Source: Geodermatophilus telluris | Lineage (GTDB): Bacteria > Actinomycetota > Actinomycetes > Mycobacteriales > Geodermatophilaceae | Direction of reading: 5' to 3' | Length of the DNA stretch: 64,000 nucleotides | Assembly: GCF_900102745.1 (NCBI RefSeq) | Contig: NZ_FMZF01000004.1 | Span: forward strand, 434,001-498,000 | Shown here: positions 54,336 through 63,841 of the stretch, in pieces | Numbering within the stretch: position 1 is the first letter of the stretch | Layout of the letters: each line of letters starts with the position of its first letter | The notes under the pieces: model-generated | Seen by the model: the letters and a program-made list of their open reading frames with translations, nothing else | Databases searched by the model: none | Told to the model about the DNA's origin: nothing | Translations under genes and position numbers: made by a program

Positions 54336-56468
54336 GTGCGATACCCCGACGTGCGCTCTCCCGACGCCGAGAGGCTCGACCTGGTCGAGGACCTGCACGG
54401 CCACCGCGTGGCCGACCCCTACCGCTGGCTCGAGGACCCCGACGACCCGCGCACGCGGGAGTGGACGGCGGCCCAGGACGCGCTGGCCGCCGATGTCCTC
54501 GGCGCGCTGCCGGCCCGCGCCGGCTTCGCCGCCCGCCTGGAGCAGCTCGTGCACGCCGGCGCGGTCGGCGTCCCGGTGCACCGCGGCGGCCGGGCCTTCT
54601 CCACCCGCCGCGACCCCGGCCAGGAGCACGCGGTGCTGCGGGTCCGCGAGCCCGACGGCACCGTGCGCGTGCTGGTCGACCCGATGGCGGTCGACCCGTC
54701 GGGGACGACGACGCTCGACGCCTGGGCGCCGTCGTGGGAGGGCGACCGGCTGGCCTACCAGCTCTCCACCGGCGGCGACGAGGAGTCGCGGCTGCACGTC
54801 CTCGACGTCGCCACCGGTGAGGCGCTCGACGGGCCGGTCGACCGCTGCCGCTACTCCCCCGTCGCCTGGCTGCCCGGCGGTGAGGAGCTGTTCTACGTCC
54901 GCCGGCTGGCGCCCGACCAGGTGCCCGCCGGCGAGGAGCAGTTCCACCGCCGCGTGTGGCGCCACCGCGTCGGCGCCGACCCCGACGGCGACGTCCTGGT
55001 GCACGGCGAGGGGCTGGACCCCACCAACTACTACGGCGTGCGGGTCAGCGCCGACGGCCGCTGGCTGGTGGTCTCCGCCTCGGCCGGCACCGCGCCGCGC
55101 GACGACGTCTGGCTGGCCGACCTCGCCGGCGCCGGGACGCTCGAGCCCCTGCAGGTCGGCGTCGACGCGCAGACCGCCGCCTGGGTGGCCCGCGACGGCC
55201 GGCTGTGGCTGATGAGCGACCGCGGCACCCCGCGCTGGCGGCTGGCCGTGGGCGACCCGGCCGACCCCGCGACCTGGGCGCCGGAGCGCTGGGCCGACGT
55301 CGTCCCGGAGTCCGGCGACGGCGTGCTGTCCGACGTCGCGCTGGTCGACGGCGCCGACGGGACGCTGCAGGTGCTCGCCGTCCACTCCGTCGACGCCACC
55401 GACCGGCTCTCGGTGTGGGCCGGGGACGGCTCGGGGCGGCTGGCCGAGGTGACCGGCCTCCCGCCGGGGAGCGTCTCCGGCGTCAGCGCCCCGCCGGAGG
55501 GCGGGACGGCGGCGTGGGTCGGCTTCACCGACTACTCGACCCCGCCGTCGGTGTTGCGCTGGGACGCCACCGCCCCGGACACCCTGACGCCCGACGAGCG
55601 GGCACCGGTGGCCGGCGAGGTGCCGGAGGTGACCGTCGTCGAGACGCACGCGACCTCGCGCGACGGGACGCCGGTGCACCTGTTCGTGCTCTCGGCTGCG
55701 TCCTCCCCCACCCGTCCCCCGGACACCCCGCGCCCGGCCGTCCTCTACGGCTACGGCGGGTTCAACGTGGCGCTCACCCCGGCCTACTCGGCGCAGGCGC
55801 TGGCCTGGGTCGCCGCGGGCGGGGTGTGGGCGGTGGCCAACCTGCGCGGCGGCTCCGAGCACGGCGAGGAGTGGCACCGCGCCGGCATGCGCGAGCGCAA
55901 GCAGAACGTGTTCGACGACTTCGCCGCGGCCGGCGAGCACCTGGTCGCCGAGGGCTGGACGACGCACGCGCAGCTGGCGGTCATGGGCGGGTCCAACGGC
56001 GGCCTGCTGGTGGGCGCCACGCTCACCCAGCGGCCCGACCTCGCCGCGGGCGTCGTCTGCAGCGCGCCGCTGCTGGACATGGTCCGCTACGAGCGCTTCG
56101 GCCTGGGCCGGACGTGGAACGACGAGTACGGCACCGCCGACGACCCGGTGGAGCTCGGCTGGCTGCTCGGCTACTCGCCGTACCACGCGGTCCGGGAGGG
56201 CACCGCGTACCCGGCGACGCTGTTCACCACCTTCGAGTCCGACACCCGCGTCGACCCGCTGCACGCCCGCAAGCTCGCCGCCGCGCTGCAGGCGGCCACC
56301 GCGGCCGGCGCGCCGGTGGTGCTGCGCCGGGAGACGTCGGTGGGCCACGGCGCCCGGGCGGTCAGCCGCACGGTGGGACTGGCCGCCGACCAGCTGGCGT
56401 TCCTCGCCGCCGCCACGGGTGTGACCGACTGGGGTGCCGCGGGTCCCGGCGGGGCCGCCGCTCTCTGA
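54336..56468 (+). CDS. Prolyl oligopeptidase family serine peptidase (S9A)
   Basis: A 710-residue cytoplasmic peptidase. It has an N-terminal segment [20 protein letters not shown], a beta-propeller (about 75-420) and an alpha/beta hydrolase domain with [11 protein letters not shown] (nucleophile Ser), [13 protein letters not shown] (Asp) and TSVGHGA (His). The fold-defining [14 protein letters not shown] and [14 protein letters not shown] are present. GTG at 54336 ([15 protein letters not shown]) chosen by family N-terminus; GTGs at 54327 and 54294 are alternatives. It cleaves short proline-containing peptides. Followed after 14 bp by the MscS-type channel gene in the same direction. Confidence 0.93.
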   Translation: MRYPDVRSPDAERLDLVEDLHGHRVADPYRWLEDPDDPRTREWTAAQDALAADVLGALPARAGFAARLEQLVHAGAVGVPVHRGGRAFSTRRDPGQEHAVLRVREPDGTVRVLVDPMAVDPSGTTTLDAWAPSWEGDRLAYQLSTGGDEESRLHVLDVATGEALDGPVDRCRYSPVAWLPGGEELFYVRRLAPDQVPAGEEQFHRRVWRHRVGADPDGDVLVHGEGLDPTNYYGVRVSADGRWLVVSASAGTAPRDDVWLADLAGAGTLEPLQVGVDAQTAAWVARDGRLWLMSDRGTPRWRLAVGDPADPATWAPERWADVVPESGDGVLSDVALVDGADGTLQVLAVHSVDATDRLSVWAGDGSGRLAEVTGLPPGSVSGVSAPPEGGTAAWVGFTDYSTPPSVLRWDATAPDTLTPDERAPVAGEVPEVTVVETHATSRDGTPVHLFVLSAASSPTRPPDTPRPAVLYGYGGFNVALTPAYSAQALAWVAAGGVWAVANLRGGSEHGEEWHRAGMRERKQNVFDDFAAAGEHLVAEGWTTHAQLAVMGGSNGGLLVGATLTQRPDLAAGVVCSAPLLDMVRYERFGLGRTWNDEYGTADDPVELGWLLGYSPYHAVREGTAYPATLFTTFESDTRVDPLHARKLAAALQAATAAGAPVVLRRETSVGHGARAVSRTVGLAADQLAFLAAATGVTDWGAAGPGGAAAL

Positions 56469-56482
56469 CACGATGGAGAGTG

Positions 56483-57502
56483 ATGACTGCTCTACCGTCC
56501 GTGATGGCTGCCGACAGCGTGCTCGCCGAGACCGTGCCCTCCTGCGTCGAGGACCCGACGACTCTGTGCGCCCGGGTCTACCAGTGGTCCGGGCTGGACT
56601 GGCTGGCGGCGAACGCCGAGGTCCTGATCGAGAAGCCGGCGCGGATCCTGCTGGTGGTGGTGCTCGCCGCCGTCGTCCGGCTGCTGCTGCACCGGGCGAT
56701 CCGGCGGCTGACCGACCGCACCGCCACCGGGTCGATGCCGACGATCCTGCGGCCGTGGCGCAACCGCGTCCGGGCCGCCGACCCCGACGGCGTGGAGAGC
56801 ATCGCGCAGCGGCGCACGCAGCGCGCCGAGGCGATCGGGTCGGTGCTGCGCAGCATCGCGTCGTTCGTGGTGCTCGGCATCGCCGTCGTCCTGGTGCTCG
56901 GCGAGCTCGGGGTGAACCTGGCGCCGATCATCGCCAGCGCCGGCGTCCTCGGGGTGGCGCTCGGCTTCGGCGCGCAGAACCTGGTCAAGGACTTCATCGC
57001 CGGGATCGGGATCATCCTCGAGGACCAGTACGGCGTCGGGGACGTCGTCGACCTGGGTGAGGCCAGCGGCACCGTCGAGGCGGTGGGCCTGCGGATCACC
57101 CGGCTGCGCGACGTCAACGGCGTGGTCTGGTACGCCCGCAACGGCGAGATCCTCCGCGTGGGCAACAAGAGCCAGGGCTACGCCCAGGTCGTCATCGACA
57201 TGCCGGTCGCCCACGACACCGACCTCGAGCGCTGCCGGCGGGCGATGCAGGAGGTCGCCGACGGGATGTACGCCGAGGACGCGTGGGGAGCGGTGCTGCT
57301 GGCCGAGCCCGAGTCCCTCGGCGTCGAGCAGATCACCGCCGAGGGCGTGGTCATGCGGGTGCAGGTGCGCTCGACCAACGCCGACCAGTGGCGGGTCGCC
57401 CGGGAGCTGCGGATGCGCCTCAAGGAGCGCTTCGTCGCCGAGGGCATCCGGACGCCCCCGCCGCTGCTCGGCGCGTCGGCCACCGGGGCCGGCGCGCGGT
57501 GA
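56483..57502 (+). CDS. MscS-family mechanosensitive ion channel
   Basis: A 339-residue membrane channel. TM helices occur near 50-68 ([19 protein letters not shown]), 110-133 ([20 protein letters not shown]) and the pore-lining TM3 with [20 protein letters not shown]. The beta domain follows ([34 protein letters not shown]). ATG at 56483; a GTG directly before it is possible. Such channels release solutes during hypo-osmotic shock. The stop overlaps the following MFS start by 4 bp (GTGA), so the two are translationally coupled. Confidence 0.93.
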   Translation: MTALPSVMAADSVLAETVPSCVEDPTTLCARVYQWSGLDWLAANAEVLIEKPARILLVVVLAAVVRLLLHRAIRRLTDRTATGSMPTILRPWRNRVRAADPDGVESIAQRRTQRAEAIGSVLRSIASFVVLGIAVVLVLGELGVNLAPIIASAGVLGVALGFGAQNLVKDFIAGIGIILEDQYGVGDVVDLGEASGTVEAVGLRITRLRDVNGVVWYARNGEILRVGNKSQGYAQVVIDMPVAHDTDLERCRRAMQEVADGMYAEDAWGAVLLAEPESLGVEQITAEGVVMRVQVRSTNADQWRVARELRMRLKERFVAEGIRTPPPLLGASATGAGAR

Positions 57503-58794
57503 GCGAGGACGCGCCACCGGGCGGACCCGGGCGGCCGGCGACCTTCCGGGAGGTCTTCGCCGTCCGCGAGTTCCGGCCGCTGTTCGGCACCTACACGCTG
57601 TCGACGATCGGCGACGAGCTCGCCCGCGTGGCGCTGACCGTCCTGGTCTACCAGCGCACGGAGTCGCCGCTGCTGTCGGCGCTGACCTTCGCGCTGAGCT
57701 TCCTGCCGTGGGCGGTCGGCGGCCCGCTGCTGGCCACCGTCGCCGACCGCTTCCCCCGGCACCGGGTGCTCATCGCCAGCGACGTCGCCCGCGGCGTGCT
57801 GGTCGCCGGCATGGCCGTGCCCGGCACGCCGCTGCCGGTGCTGCTGGTCCTGCTGCTGCTGGTCTCCCTGCTCGCGCCGCCGTTCGAGTCGGCCCGCTCG
57901 GCGCTCATGGCCGACGTCCTCGAGGGCGAGCGGTACGCGGTGGCGACGTCGCTGACCAACGTGAGCCTGCAGGTGGCGCAGGTGGTCGGCTTCGTGCTCG
58001 CCGGCGGCCTGGTGACCGTCCTCAGCCCGTCGGTCGTGCTGCTGGCCGACGCGGCCACGTTCGTCGTCTCCGCCGTCTGGCTGGCCGCCACGCTCGAGCG
58101 CCGGCCGGCACCGGCCGGGGAGGCGACGGAGCCCTCGTCGGTGTGGCAGGACACCGCCGACGGCCTGCGCCTGATCGGCCGCAACCCGCGCCTGCTGGCG
58201 ATCATCGCGCTGCTGTGGACCGGCACGATGTTCGCCAACGCCGCCGAGGGCATCGCCGTCCCGCTCACCGACTCCCTGGGCGAGGGGCCGGCCCAGCTGG
58301 GCGTGCTGCTGGCGGCCAACCCGCTCGGCGTCACCATCGGCGGGCTGGTGGTCGCCCGCGTGCTGGGGACGGCGCGCAGCGAGCGGCTGATGCCGGTGCT
58401 GGTGGCGCTGTCGCTGGCGCCCCTGCTGCTGGCCGGCCTGGTCGCCGTCGCCGCCGGGCCGAGCCGGGGCGCCTACGCGCTCGTCGTCGCGCTGCTGTTC
58501 GTGGCGGGGCTCGGCGCCTCGTGGTCGATCCCGCTCAACGTCTCCTTCGTCCAGGCGGTGCCCTCGGCCTACCGCGGGCGGGCCTTCGGGGTGGCCGTCA
58601 GCGGGCTCTACGGCGTCCAGGGCCTCGGTGCCCTGGGCGCGGGCCTGGCCGCCGAGCAGGTGCCGCCGGGCGCCGTCGTCGCGCTGGCCGGTGGCATCGG
58701 CCTGCTCGCCGTGGTCCCGCCGCTGCTCGGCTTCGCCCGCACCCGCCCCGCCGTGGCAGGGGACGGTCCGGCTGGGGGACCATCGGTGCCATGA
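57499..58794 (+). CDS. MFS transporter
   Basis: A 431-residue major facilitator protein with 11-12 hydrophobic helices. The sequence [19 protein letters not shown] corresponds to the loop 2-3 motif (G-x-x-x-D-R-x-G-R-R/K) of the family. [17 protein letters not shown] at the N-terminus and [20 protein letters not shown] later are typical of drug-efflux-type MFS proteins in actinobacteria. GTG start at 57499 overlapping mscS-like stop. The stop overlaps the glbO ATG (ATGA). The substrate is unknown. Location in a coupled mscS-MFS-glbO unit suggests stress-related expression. Confidence 0.9.
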   Translation: MSEDAPPGGPGRPATFREVFAVREFRPLFGTYTLSTIGDELARVALTVLVYQRTESPLLSALTFALSFLPWAVGGPLLATVADRFPRHRVLIASDVARGVLVAGMAVPGTPLPVLLVLLLLVSLLAPPFESARSALMADVLEGERYAVATSLTNVSLQVAQVVGFVLAGGLVTVLSPSVVLLADAATFVVSAVWLAATLERRPAPAGEATEPSSVWQDTADGLRLIGRNPRLLAIIALLWTGTMFANAAEGIAVPLTDSLGEGPAQLGVLLAANPLGVTIGGLVVARVLGTARSERLMPVLVALSLAPLLLAGLVAVAAGPSRGAYALVVALLFVAGLGASWSIPLNVSFVQAVPSAYRGRAFGVAVSGLYGVQGLGALGAGLAAEQVPPGAVVALAGGIGLLAVVPPLLGFARTRPAVAGDGPAGGPSVP

Positions 58795-59189
58795 GCCAGG
58801 CGAGCCGGTCCCTGCCCTCGGCACGGACCTTCTACGAGGAGGTCGGCGGTGAGCCGACCTTCCGGCGGCTGGTCGCCCGGTTCTACGCCGGCGTCCGGTC
58901 CGACCCCGTGCTCGCCCCGCTGTACCCCCAGGACGACTGGGAGGGCGCCGAGACCCGGCTGCGCCGGTTCCTCGAGCAGTACTGGGGCGGGCCCACCACC
59001 TACTCGCAGGAGCGCGGGCACCCGCGGCTGCGCATGCGGCACGCGCCGTTCGCCATCGGCGAGGTCGAGCGGGACGCGTGGCTGCGGCACATGCGCGACG
59101 CCGTCGACTCCCTCGGGCTGACCGACGAGCAGGACGCAACGCTGTGGGGGTACATGGAGATGGCCGCCTTCAGCATGCAGAACCGGTGA
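58791..59189 (+). CDS. glbO: Group II truncated haemoglobin
   Basis: A 132-residue 2-on-2 globin that binds oxygen and related gases. [20 protein letters not shown] at the N-terminus, [20 protein letters not shown] (CD/E region), then [15 protein letters not shown], where the His of RMRHAPF is the proximal haem ligand. The Trp in RDAWLRHM is the group II TrpG8. Start ATG at 58791 overlapping the MFS stop by 4 bp. GlbO supports respiration and protects against nitric oxide or peroxide in mycobacteria. It is a conserved part of the rpiB-pepN-glbO chromosomal order. Confidence 0.95.
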   Translation: MSQASRSLPSARTFYEEVGGEPTFRRLVARFYAGVRSDPVLAPLYPQDDWEGAETRLRRFLEQYWGGPTTYSQERGHPRLRMRHAPFAIGEVERDAWLRHMRDAVDSLGLTDEQDATLWGYMEMAAFSMQNR

Positions 59190-59190
59190 G

Positions 59191-59239
59191 GGACGGCCCG
59201 GCGGTCCGTCGCCGGCCCGACCGCGGAGCCGGCCCGTCC
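59191..59239 (+). terminator. Probable terminator after glbO
   Basis: A 12-bp stem with one mismatch, GGACGGCCCGGC (59191-59202) against GCCGGCCCGTCC (59228-59239), immediately after the glbO stop. The 25-nt loop is long, so this is less certain than the other hairpins. The remaining gap to 59341 shows nothing recognisable beyond a promoter-sized stretch. Confidence 0.45.
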
Positions 59240-59341
59240 GCCTGCGGGTAGCATCCGTGCCGGAACGGAGCGTCGCTGGGGGACGCTGACGCACGGCCGG
59301 CCGACGCCGTCCGGTGCCCGGTCGGGGAGGTCCGCTCGTCC

Positions 59342-60889
59342 ATGACGCTGCTGCAGGTCGAGGCTCTGACGAAGTCGTTCGGGGCCCGCCGCGTCCTGCG
59401 GGACGTGTCCTTCAGCATCGCCGAGGGCGAGATCGTGGGTCTCGTCGGCACCAACGGGGCGGGCAAGTCCACCCTCGGTGACATCGTGGCCGGCATCACC
59501 CCGGCCGACTCCGGGCGGATGACGCTGCTGGGCCACCCCTACGCGCCGCTGTCGGCCGCGGACGCCCGCCACGTCGGCGTCGGCGTGGTCGAGCAGCTGG
59601 TCCGCATCGACCCGTCGCTCACCGTCGCCCAGGCCGTCTTCCGCGGCACCGCGCAGGCCGGCCGGCCGCAGGAGGAGCTGCGGCGGCAGGCCCAGGTGCT
59701 GCTGTCCGAGGTCACCCTCGACGTCGACCCCGACACCCTCGTCGGCGACCTGCCGCACTTCGTGCACGGCCTGGTCGAGACCGCCCGCGTACTGGCCGAG
59801 GCCACCCGGCTGGTCGTCCTGGACGAGGTCTCGGCCGCGCTGCTGCCCTCGGAGGTCACCGGCCTGCACGCCGTCGCCGGGCGGCTGAGCCGGCAGGGCC
59901 GCGGCGTCCTCTACATCAGCCACCGGCTGCCCGAGATGCTCGAGGTGGTCGACCGGGTGCTGGTGCTGCGCGACGGGTGGATCGCCCTGGACAGCCCGAG
60001 CGAGGCGCTCGACCCGGTCCGGCTGGCCGCCGAGACGGTGGGCGAGCCCGTGTCGGTCCCGGTCCGCCGGGAGACGGTCGCGGCGGTGCCCGACGACGTG
60101 GTGCCGCCCGACGACGCCGCGGTGCCCGACGGCGCCGCGGCGCCCGTCCCGGCCCGCCCGGCGCCGTCGGACGAGGTGGCCCTGCGGGTGCGCAACCTGC
60201 GGGTGCCCGGCCGGGTCGAGGGCGTCGACCTGCTGCTGCGCCGCGGCGAGGTGGTGGGGCTGACCGGGCACCGCTCGTCGGGCGTCCGCGAGATCGCCGA
60301 CGCGCTGTCCGGGGAGCTGCCGGCGATCACCGACGAGATCGAGCTGCACGGCGAGCCGCCGGCCGACGCCGGGACGCTGCGGCTGCCGGTCTACCGCCCC
60401 GACGAGGACGCCTACGGGGTCGACCCGGGCGAGACGATCGCCCGCACCCTCACCCAGGAGGCGTGGGGCTCGCTCACCGACCTGCGCAAGGAGATCGCGA
60501 CGCTGCGCGAGGTCATCCGGACCGTGCACCAGATGGACGTCAAGACGCTGAGCATCCGCACCGTCTTCGGGGCGCTGTCCGGCGGCGACCAGCACAAGCT
60601 GGCGCTGGCGCGGTGGATGTCCTCCGCGCGCGACGTCGTCGTCCTGCACGAGCCCACCCGGGGCCTCGACGTCCGGGCTCGCCGCCAGGTGCGCCAGCTG
60701 CTCGACGACGCCACCGCGCACGGCACCTCGGTCGTCGTGGTGTCGGTCGACCCCGACGAGCTCGCCGAGTGCTGCGACCGCGTCGGCATCGTGGTCGACG
60801 GCCGGGTCGCCCGGTGGATCGACACCGGCGAGCTCGCCCTCGACTCCGTGCGCGAGCGCATCGTCGAGGCGGCCACCGCCGCGGCCTGA
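59342..60889 (+). CDS. Orphan sugar-type ABC double ATPase with asymmetric motif loss
   Basis: A 515-residue RbsA/MglA-like protein with two nucleotide-binding domains. Domain 1 keeps Walker A GTNGAGKST (36-44), Walker B LVVLDE (157-162) and H-loop ISHR, but its signature is LPHFVHGLVE instead of LSxGQ. Domain 2 has a destroyed Walker A (GHRSSGVRE, 309-317) and Walker B ending HEP, but a good signature LSGGDQHK (412-419). Only one composite ATP site, Walker A of domain 1 with signature of domain 2, can be catalytic. ATG at 59342. No permease or binding-protein gene is nearby, so partners are elsewhere or it has a non-transport role. Confidence 0.85.
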   Translation: MTLLQVEALTKSFGARRVLRDVSFSIAEGEIVGLVGTNGAGKSTLGDIVAGITPADSGRMTLLGHPYAPLSAADARHVGVGVVEQLVRIDPSLTVAQAVFRGTAQAGRPQEELRRQAQVLLSEVTLDVDPDTLVGDLPHFVHGLVETARVLAEATRLVVLDEVSAALLPSEVTGLHAVAGRLSRQGRGVLYISHRLPEMLEVVDRVLVLRDGWIALDSPSEALDPVRLAAETVGEPVSVPVRRETVAAVPDDVVPPDDAAVPDGAAAPVPARPAPSDEVALRVRNLRVPGRVEGVDLLLRRGEVVGLTGHRSSGVREIADALSGELPAITDEIELHGEPPADAGTLRLPVYRPDEDAYGVDPGETIARTLTQEAWGSLTDLRKEIATLREVIRTVHQMDVKTLSIRTVFGALSGGDQHKLALARWMSSARDVVVLHEPTRGLDVRARRQVRQLLDDATAHGTSVVVVSVDPDELAECCDRVGIVVDGRVARWIDTGELALDSVRERIVEAATAAA

Positions 60890-60893
60890 CGCC

Positions 60894-60920
60894 GGCACCC
60901 GCCCCGTCGGGGCGGGTGCC
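60894..60920. terminator. Bidirectional terminator between the ATPase and Roadblock genes
   Basis: A perfect 12-bp stem, GGCACCCGCCCC (60894-60905) and GGGGCGGGTGCC (60909-60920), loop GTC. It fits between the converging stops. Confidence 0.82.
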
Positions 60921-60928
60921 GAGGGCCG

Positions 60929-61297
60929 TCAGACGGCCACGGTCGCCGCGACGGCGCGCAGCTTGTGCCGGGCCAGCGCCAGGTTGGCGGTGACGCGGTT
61001 GAGCACCAGGTAGATGAACAGGCCGGCGTTGCCCTGCCCCTTGAGCACGTTGATCAGGTGGTACTGGCTCTGCAGCGTGATGAGGATGTCCTCGACCTCG
61101 TCCTTGAGCTCGAGGTCGTTGATCGTGCGCAGCTTGGCGCGCACCACGTTGGAGTTGCCGGCGGCGGCCACGTTGAGGTCGAAGCCGGGCGTGCCGCCGG
61201 CGGCGAGGGCCATGCCGCTGTCGATGTCGACGATCGCGGCGCCGTTGGCACCCTCGATGGCGAGCAGGTCGGCGATGACGTTGTCGAGCTGTGCCAC
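60929..61297 (-). CDS. Roadblock/LC7 domain protein (core form; possible extended form from 61654)
   Basis: A 122-residue MglB-like Roadblock/LC7 protein: MAQLDNVIADLLAIEGANG, VDIDSGMALAAGG, then DILITLQSQYHLINVLKGQG and LFIYLVLNRVTANLALA. Such proteins regulate small GTPases or act as dimeric scaffolds. GTG at 61297 with GGAG 8 nt upstream gives the normal short form. The same frame, however, runs upstream without a stop to an ATG at 61654 (MATGWWASLWSRGRAAP), adding 119 residues that are Pro/Ala/Glu-rich. The upstream part has coding-like third positions until just before 61297. No MglA-type GTPase gene is adjacent. Both forms may be made. Confidence 0.82.
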   Translation of the reverse strand: MAQLDNVIADLLAIEGANGAAIVDIDSGMALAAGGTPGFDLNVAAAGNSNVVRAKLRTINDLELKDEVEDILITLQSQYHLINVLKGQGNAGLFIYLVLNRVTANLALARHKLRAVAATVAV

Positions 61298-61466
61298 GGA
61301 TGGAGCTCCTGTCCTCTGGAGGGGGAAGCGCAGCGGGGTGCTGCTCGCCGGGTCGGGGAGCGACCCGGCTCGACCGGACGGACCGGACGTCTGTCGGCGA
61401 GCGGTGTGCACCGGCGCCGGTGCCACGGGGGCGCGCGTCGCACCGGCCGGGGCGCGGTGCGCGGGA

Positions 61467-61541
61467 GGCTCGGCGGCGGGGGGCTCGGCGGCGGGGGGCT
61501 CGGCGGCGGGGGGCTCGGCGGCGGGGGGCTCGGCGGCGGGG
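61467..61541. repeat. 15-bp tandem repeat, five perfect copies
   Basis: The unit GGCTCGGCGGCGGGG repeats five times without error from 61467 to 61541, followed by a degenerate sixth. On the minus strand, in frame with the Roadblock gene, each unit encodes Pro-Pro-Ala-Ala-Glu. A multiple-of-three unit keeps the frame whatever the copy number, so length variation would alter only linker length. Confidence 0.85.
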
Positions 61542-61884
61542 GGCGGCGCGGCGGGCGGGGACCCGCCGTCGGGAGCCCGCGGTGGCTCCGGGGGGAGCTC
61601 GTGCGGTGCGGCGCGTCCCCGGGACCACAGGGACGCCCACCACCCGGTTGCCATGCCGTTGTCCGCCTTCGCCGAGGGCTCGGGAACCCCAGACAACACG
61701 GACCGGGGGGACCCGGCAAACCGACCGGCGTGTCCGCAGGTGAGCGCGCCGCCACCGTCGGCGACCGCACCGGAGATCCCCCGGCCGGTGCCCGGGCGCG
61801 CCCGGCCGGCCGCCACCGGCCCACCCTCGGGTACCTTCCGCCGAGACCGCGCGGGCCCCGCCCGCCGCCAGTGGAGGAGACGCC

Positions 61885-62448
61885 GTGAAGACCCGGGACC
61901 TCGCCTACGTCGCCCTCTTCGCCGCGATCATCGCGGTGCTGGGGACCCTGCCGGCCATCCCCGTCGGTCCGGTGCCGATCACCGCGCAGACGCTCGGCGT
62001 GATGCTGGCCGGCGCCGTCCTGGGGGCCCGCCGCGGCGCCCTCGCGGTGCTGCTGTTCCTCGTCCTGGTGGCGGTCGGCCTGCCGCTGCTGGCCGGCGGC
62101 CGGGGCGGCCTCGCCCCCTTCGCCGGGCCCACGGCGGGCTACCTGCTCAGCTGGCCGGTGGCCGCCCTCGTCATCGGCCTGCTGACCGAGCGCACCTGGG
62201 ACCGCTACAACGTCCTGGTCGGCACGCTGGTCAACGTCGTCGGCGGCCTCGCCGTCGTCTACGCCGTCGGCGTCCCGGTGCTCAAGGTCGCCACCGGGCT
62301 GCCCTGGGCCGAGGCGCTCTGGTCCGGCGCCGCGCTCTTCGTCCCGGGCGACCTGTTCAAGGCCTTCGTCGCCGCGGCCGTCGCCGACGTCGTGCGGCGC
62401 AGCTACCCGGTGATCGAGCGTCCCCGGCGGGCCGCCGGCGCCCGGTGA
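61885..62448 (+). CDS. bioY: Biotin transporter S component BioY
   Basis: A 187-residue integral membrane substrate-capture protein of the biotin ECF importer. Six hydrophobic helices are visible. ALFAAIIAVLGTLPAIPVG, PITAQTLGVMLAGAVLGARRG and GGRGGLAPFAGPTAGYLLSW are the signature BioY segments; the GLAPFAGPTAGY block contacts biotin. GTG at 61885 with GGAGGAGACGCC directly upstream. The stop overlaps the bioM start by 4 bp (GTGA). No bioA, bioB or bioD genes are here, so the operon is an uptake unit. Confidence 0.95.
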   Translation: MKTRDLAYVALFAAIIAVLGTLPAIPVGPVPITAQTLGVMLAGAVLGARRGALAVLLFLVLVAVGLPLLAGGRGGLAPFAGPTAGYLLSWPVAALVIGLLTERTWDRYNVLVGTLVNVVGGLAVVYAVGVPVLKVATGLPWAEALWSGAALFVPGDLFKAFVAAAVADVVRRSYPVIERPRRAAGAR

Positions 62449-63185
62449 GGTTCCGCCGTCCCGGTGCGGCCCCGGCCGCGGACGACGTCGCCGACCCCGC
62501 GCGCGGCATCGAGCTGCGCGGCGTGGGACACCGGTACGGGGAGCGGGTGGTGCTCGACGGCGTCGACCTGACGTTCCGCGAGGCGCGGGTGGGGGTCATC
62601 GGGGCCAACGGGTCGGGCAAGAGCACCCTCGCCCGGCTGCTCAACGGCCTGGTCGTGCCCAGTGAGGGGCGGGTGCTCGTCGACGGGCTGGACACCCGTA
62701 CCCAGGTGCGTGCCGTGCGGCGCCGCGTCGGGTTCGTGTTCCAGGATCCCGACGCGCAGATCGTGCACCCCACGGTGGCCGAGGACGTCGCCTACGGCCT
62801 GGAGAACCAGGGGGTGCCGCCGGACGAGCGCGCCGCCCGCGTCGCCGAGGTGCTCGCGCGGTACGGCCTGGCCGGGCACGCCGACCACCCGGCGCACCTG
62901 CTCTCGGGCGGGCAGAAGCAGCTGCTGGCCATCGCCGGCGTGCTGGTCATGCGCCCGGCCCGCATCGTGTTCGACGAGCCCACCACGCTGCTGGACCTGG
63001 TCAACGCCCGCCGGGTGGCCGAGCTGATCGCCGGGCTCGACCAGCAGGTGGTCGTGGTCACCCACCAGCTCGACCTGCTCGACGGCTTCGACCGGGTGCT
63101 GGTGGTCGACGGCGGCCGGGTGGTCGAGGACGCCGCCCCGGGTCCGGCGGTGGCCGCCTACCGCGCGCTGATGGCGGTCCGGTGA
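62445..63185 (+). CDS. bioM: Energy-coupling factor ATPase BioM
   Basis: A 246-residue ABC ATPase of the ECF (CbiO/BioM) type. Walker A GANGSGKST, Q-loop FVFQDPDAQIVHPTVAEDV (the 'QDPDxQ' form is typical of ECF ATPases), signature LLSGGQKQ, Walker B RIVFDEPTTLLD and H-loop VVTHQLD are all intact. GTG start at 62445, coupled to bioY; the stop overlaps bioN by 4 bp. As a homodimer it powers biotin uptake through the T subunit. The first 20 residues are a low-complexity extension that may be replaced by a later start. Confidence 0.94.
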   Translation: MRFRRPGAAPAADDVADPARGIELRGVGHRYGERVVLDGVDLTFREARVGVIGANGSGKSTLARLLNGLVVPSEGRVLVDGLDTRTQVRAVRRRVGFVFQDPDAQIVHPTVAEDVAYGLENQGVPPDERAARVAEVLARYGLAGHADHPAHLLSGGQKQLLAIAGVLVMRPARIVFDEPTTLLDLVNARRVAELIAGLDQQVVVVTHQLDLLDGFDRVLVVDGGRVVEDAAPGPAVAAYRALMAVR

Positions 63186-63841
63186 CCCTGGCGCTGTACG
63201 TCCCCCGGGCCAGCGTGGTGCACCGGGTGCCGGCCGGGGCGAAGCTGCTCGCCCTCGCCACCCTCGCCATCGCCCTCTTCTGGCTGCCCACGCTCGCCGG
63301 GGCCGCCGCGGCGCTGCTCGGCACGGTCGCCGTCGGGCTGCTCGTCGCCCGGCTGCCGGTGGCGGTGCTGGCCCGGCAGGCACGGGCGGTCGGGTGGTGG
63401 CTGGTGGCGCTGCTCGCCGTCCACGCGCTGACCACCGACCTGCGGACCGGCGCACAGGTGGCGCTGCGGCTGCTGACCCTGGTGCTCGCCGCGGCCGTGG
63501 TGACGGCGACGACCCGGGTCAGCGAGATGGTCCGGGTGGTCGAGCGGCTGTGCGCCCCGCTGCGGCTGGTCGGCGTCCGGCCGGCCCGGGTGGGCCTGGT
63601 GGTCGCCCTGGCGCTGCGGTTCATCCCGGTGCTCGTCGAGCGCGCCGACCGGATCCGGGCGGCGCAGGCCGCGCGGGGAGGGTCGGGCCGAGGGGTCCGG
63701 GCGTTGCGGACGACGGTCGCGCCGCTGCTGGTGCAGGTGCTGCAGATGGCCCACGACGTCAGCGAGGCGCTCGACGCCCGCGGCGCCGACGACGTCCCGT
63801 CCCGTCCCCGCCGCCGCCGCACCCAGGAGGCCCCGCGATGA
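63182..63841 (+). CDS. bioN: Energy-coupling factor transmembrane protein BioN
   Basis: A 219-residue ECF T component with four to five hydrophobic helices (LALATLAIALFWLPTLAG; ALLGTVAVGLLVARLPVAVL; WWLVALLAVHALT; LLTLVLAAAVVTA). The two coupling-helix ARG motifs, AARGGSG and LDARGADD, which bind the ATPase grooves, are intact. GTG at 63182 overlapping the bioM stop. Order S-A-T (bioY-bioM-bioN) is the common dedicated biotin importer. The stop overlaps the next gene's ATG by 4 bp, so the MOSC gene may be co-translated. Confidence 0.94.
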   Translation: MTLALYVPRASVVHRVPAGAKLLALATLAIALFWLPTLAGAAAALLGTVAVGLLVARLPVAVLARQARAVGWWLVALLAVHALTTDLRTGAQVALRLLTLVLAAAVVTATTRVSEMVRVVERLCAPLRLVGVRPARVGLVVALALRFIPVLVERADRIRAAQAARGGSGRGVRALRTTVAPLLVQVLQMAHDVSEALDARGADDVPSRPRRRRTQEAPR

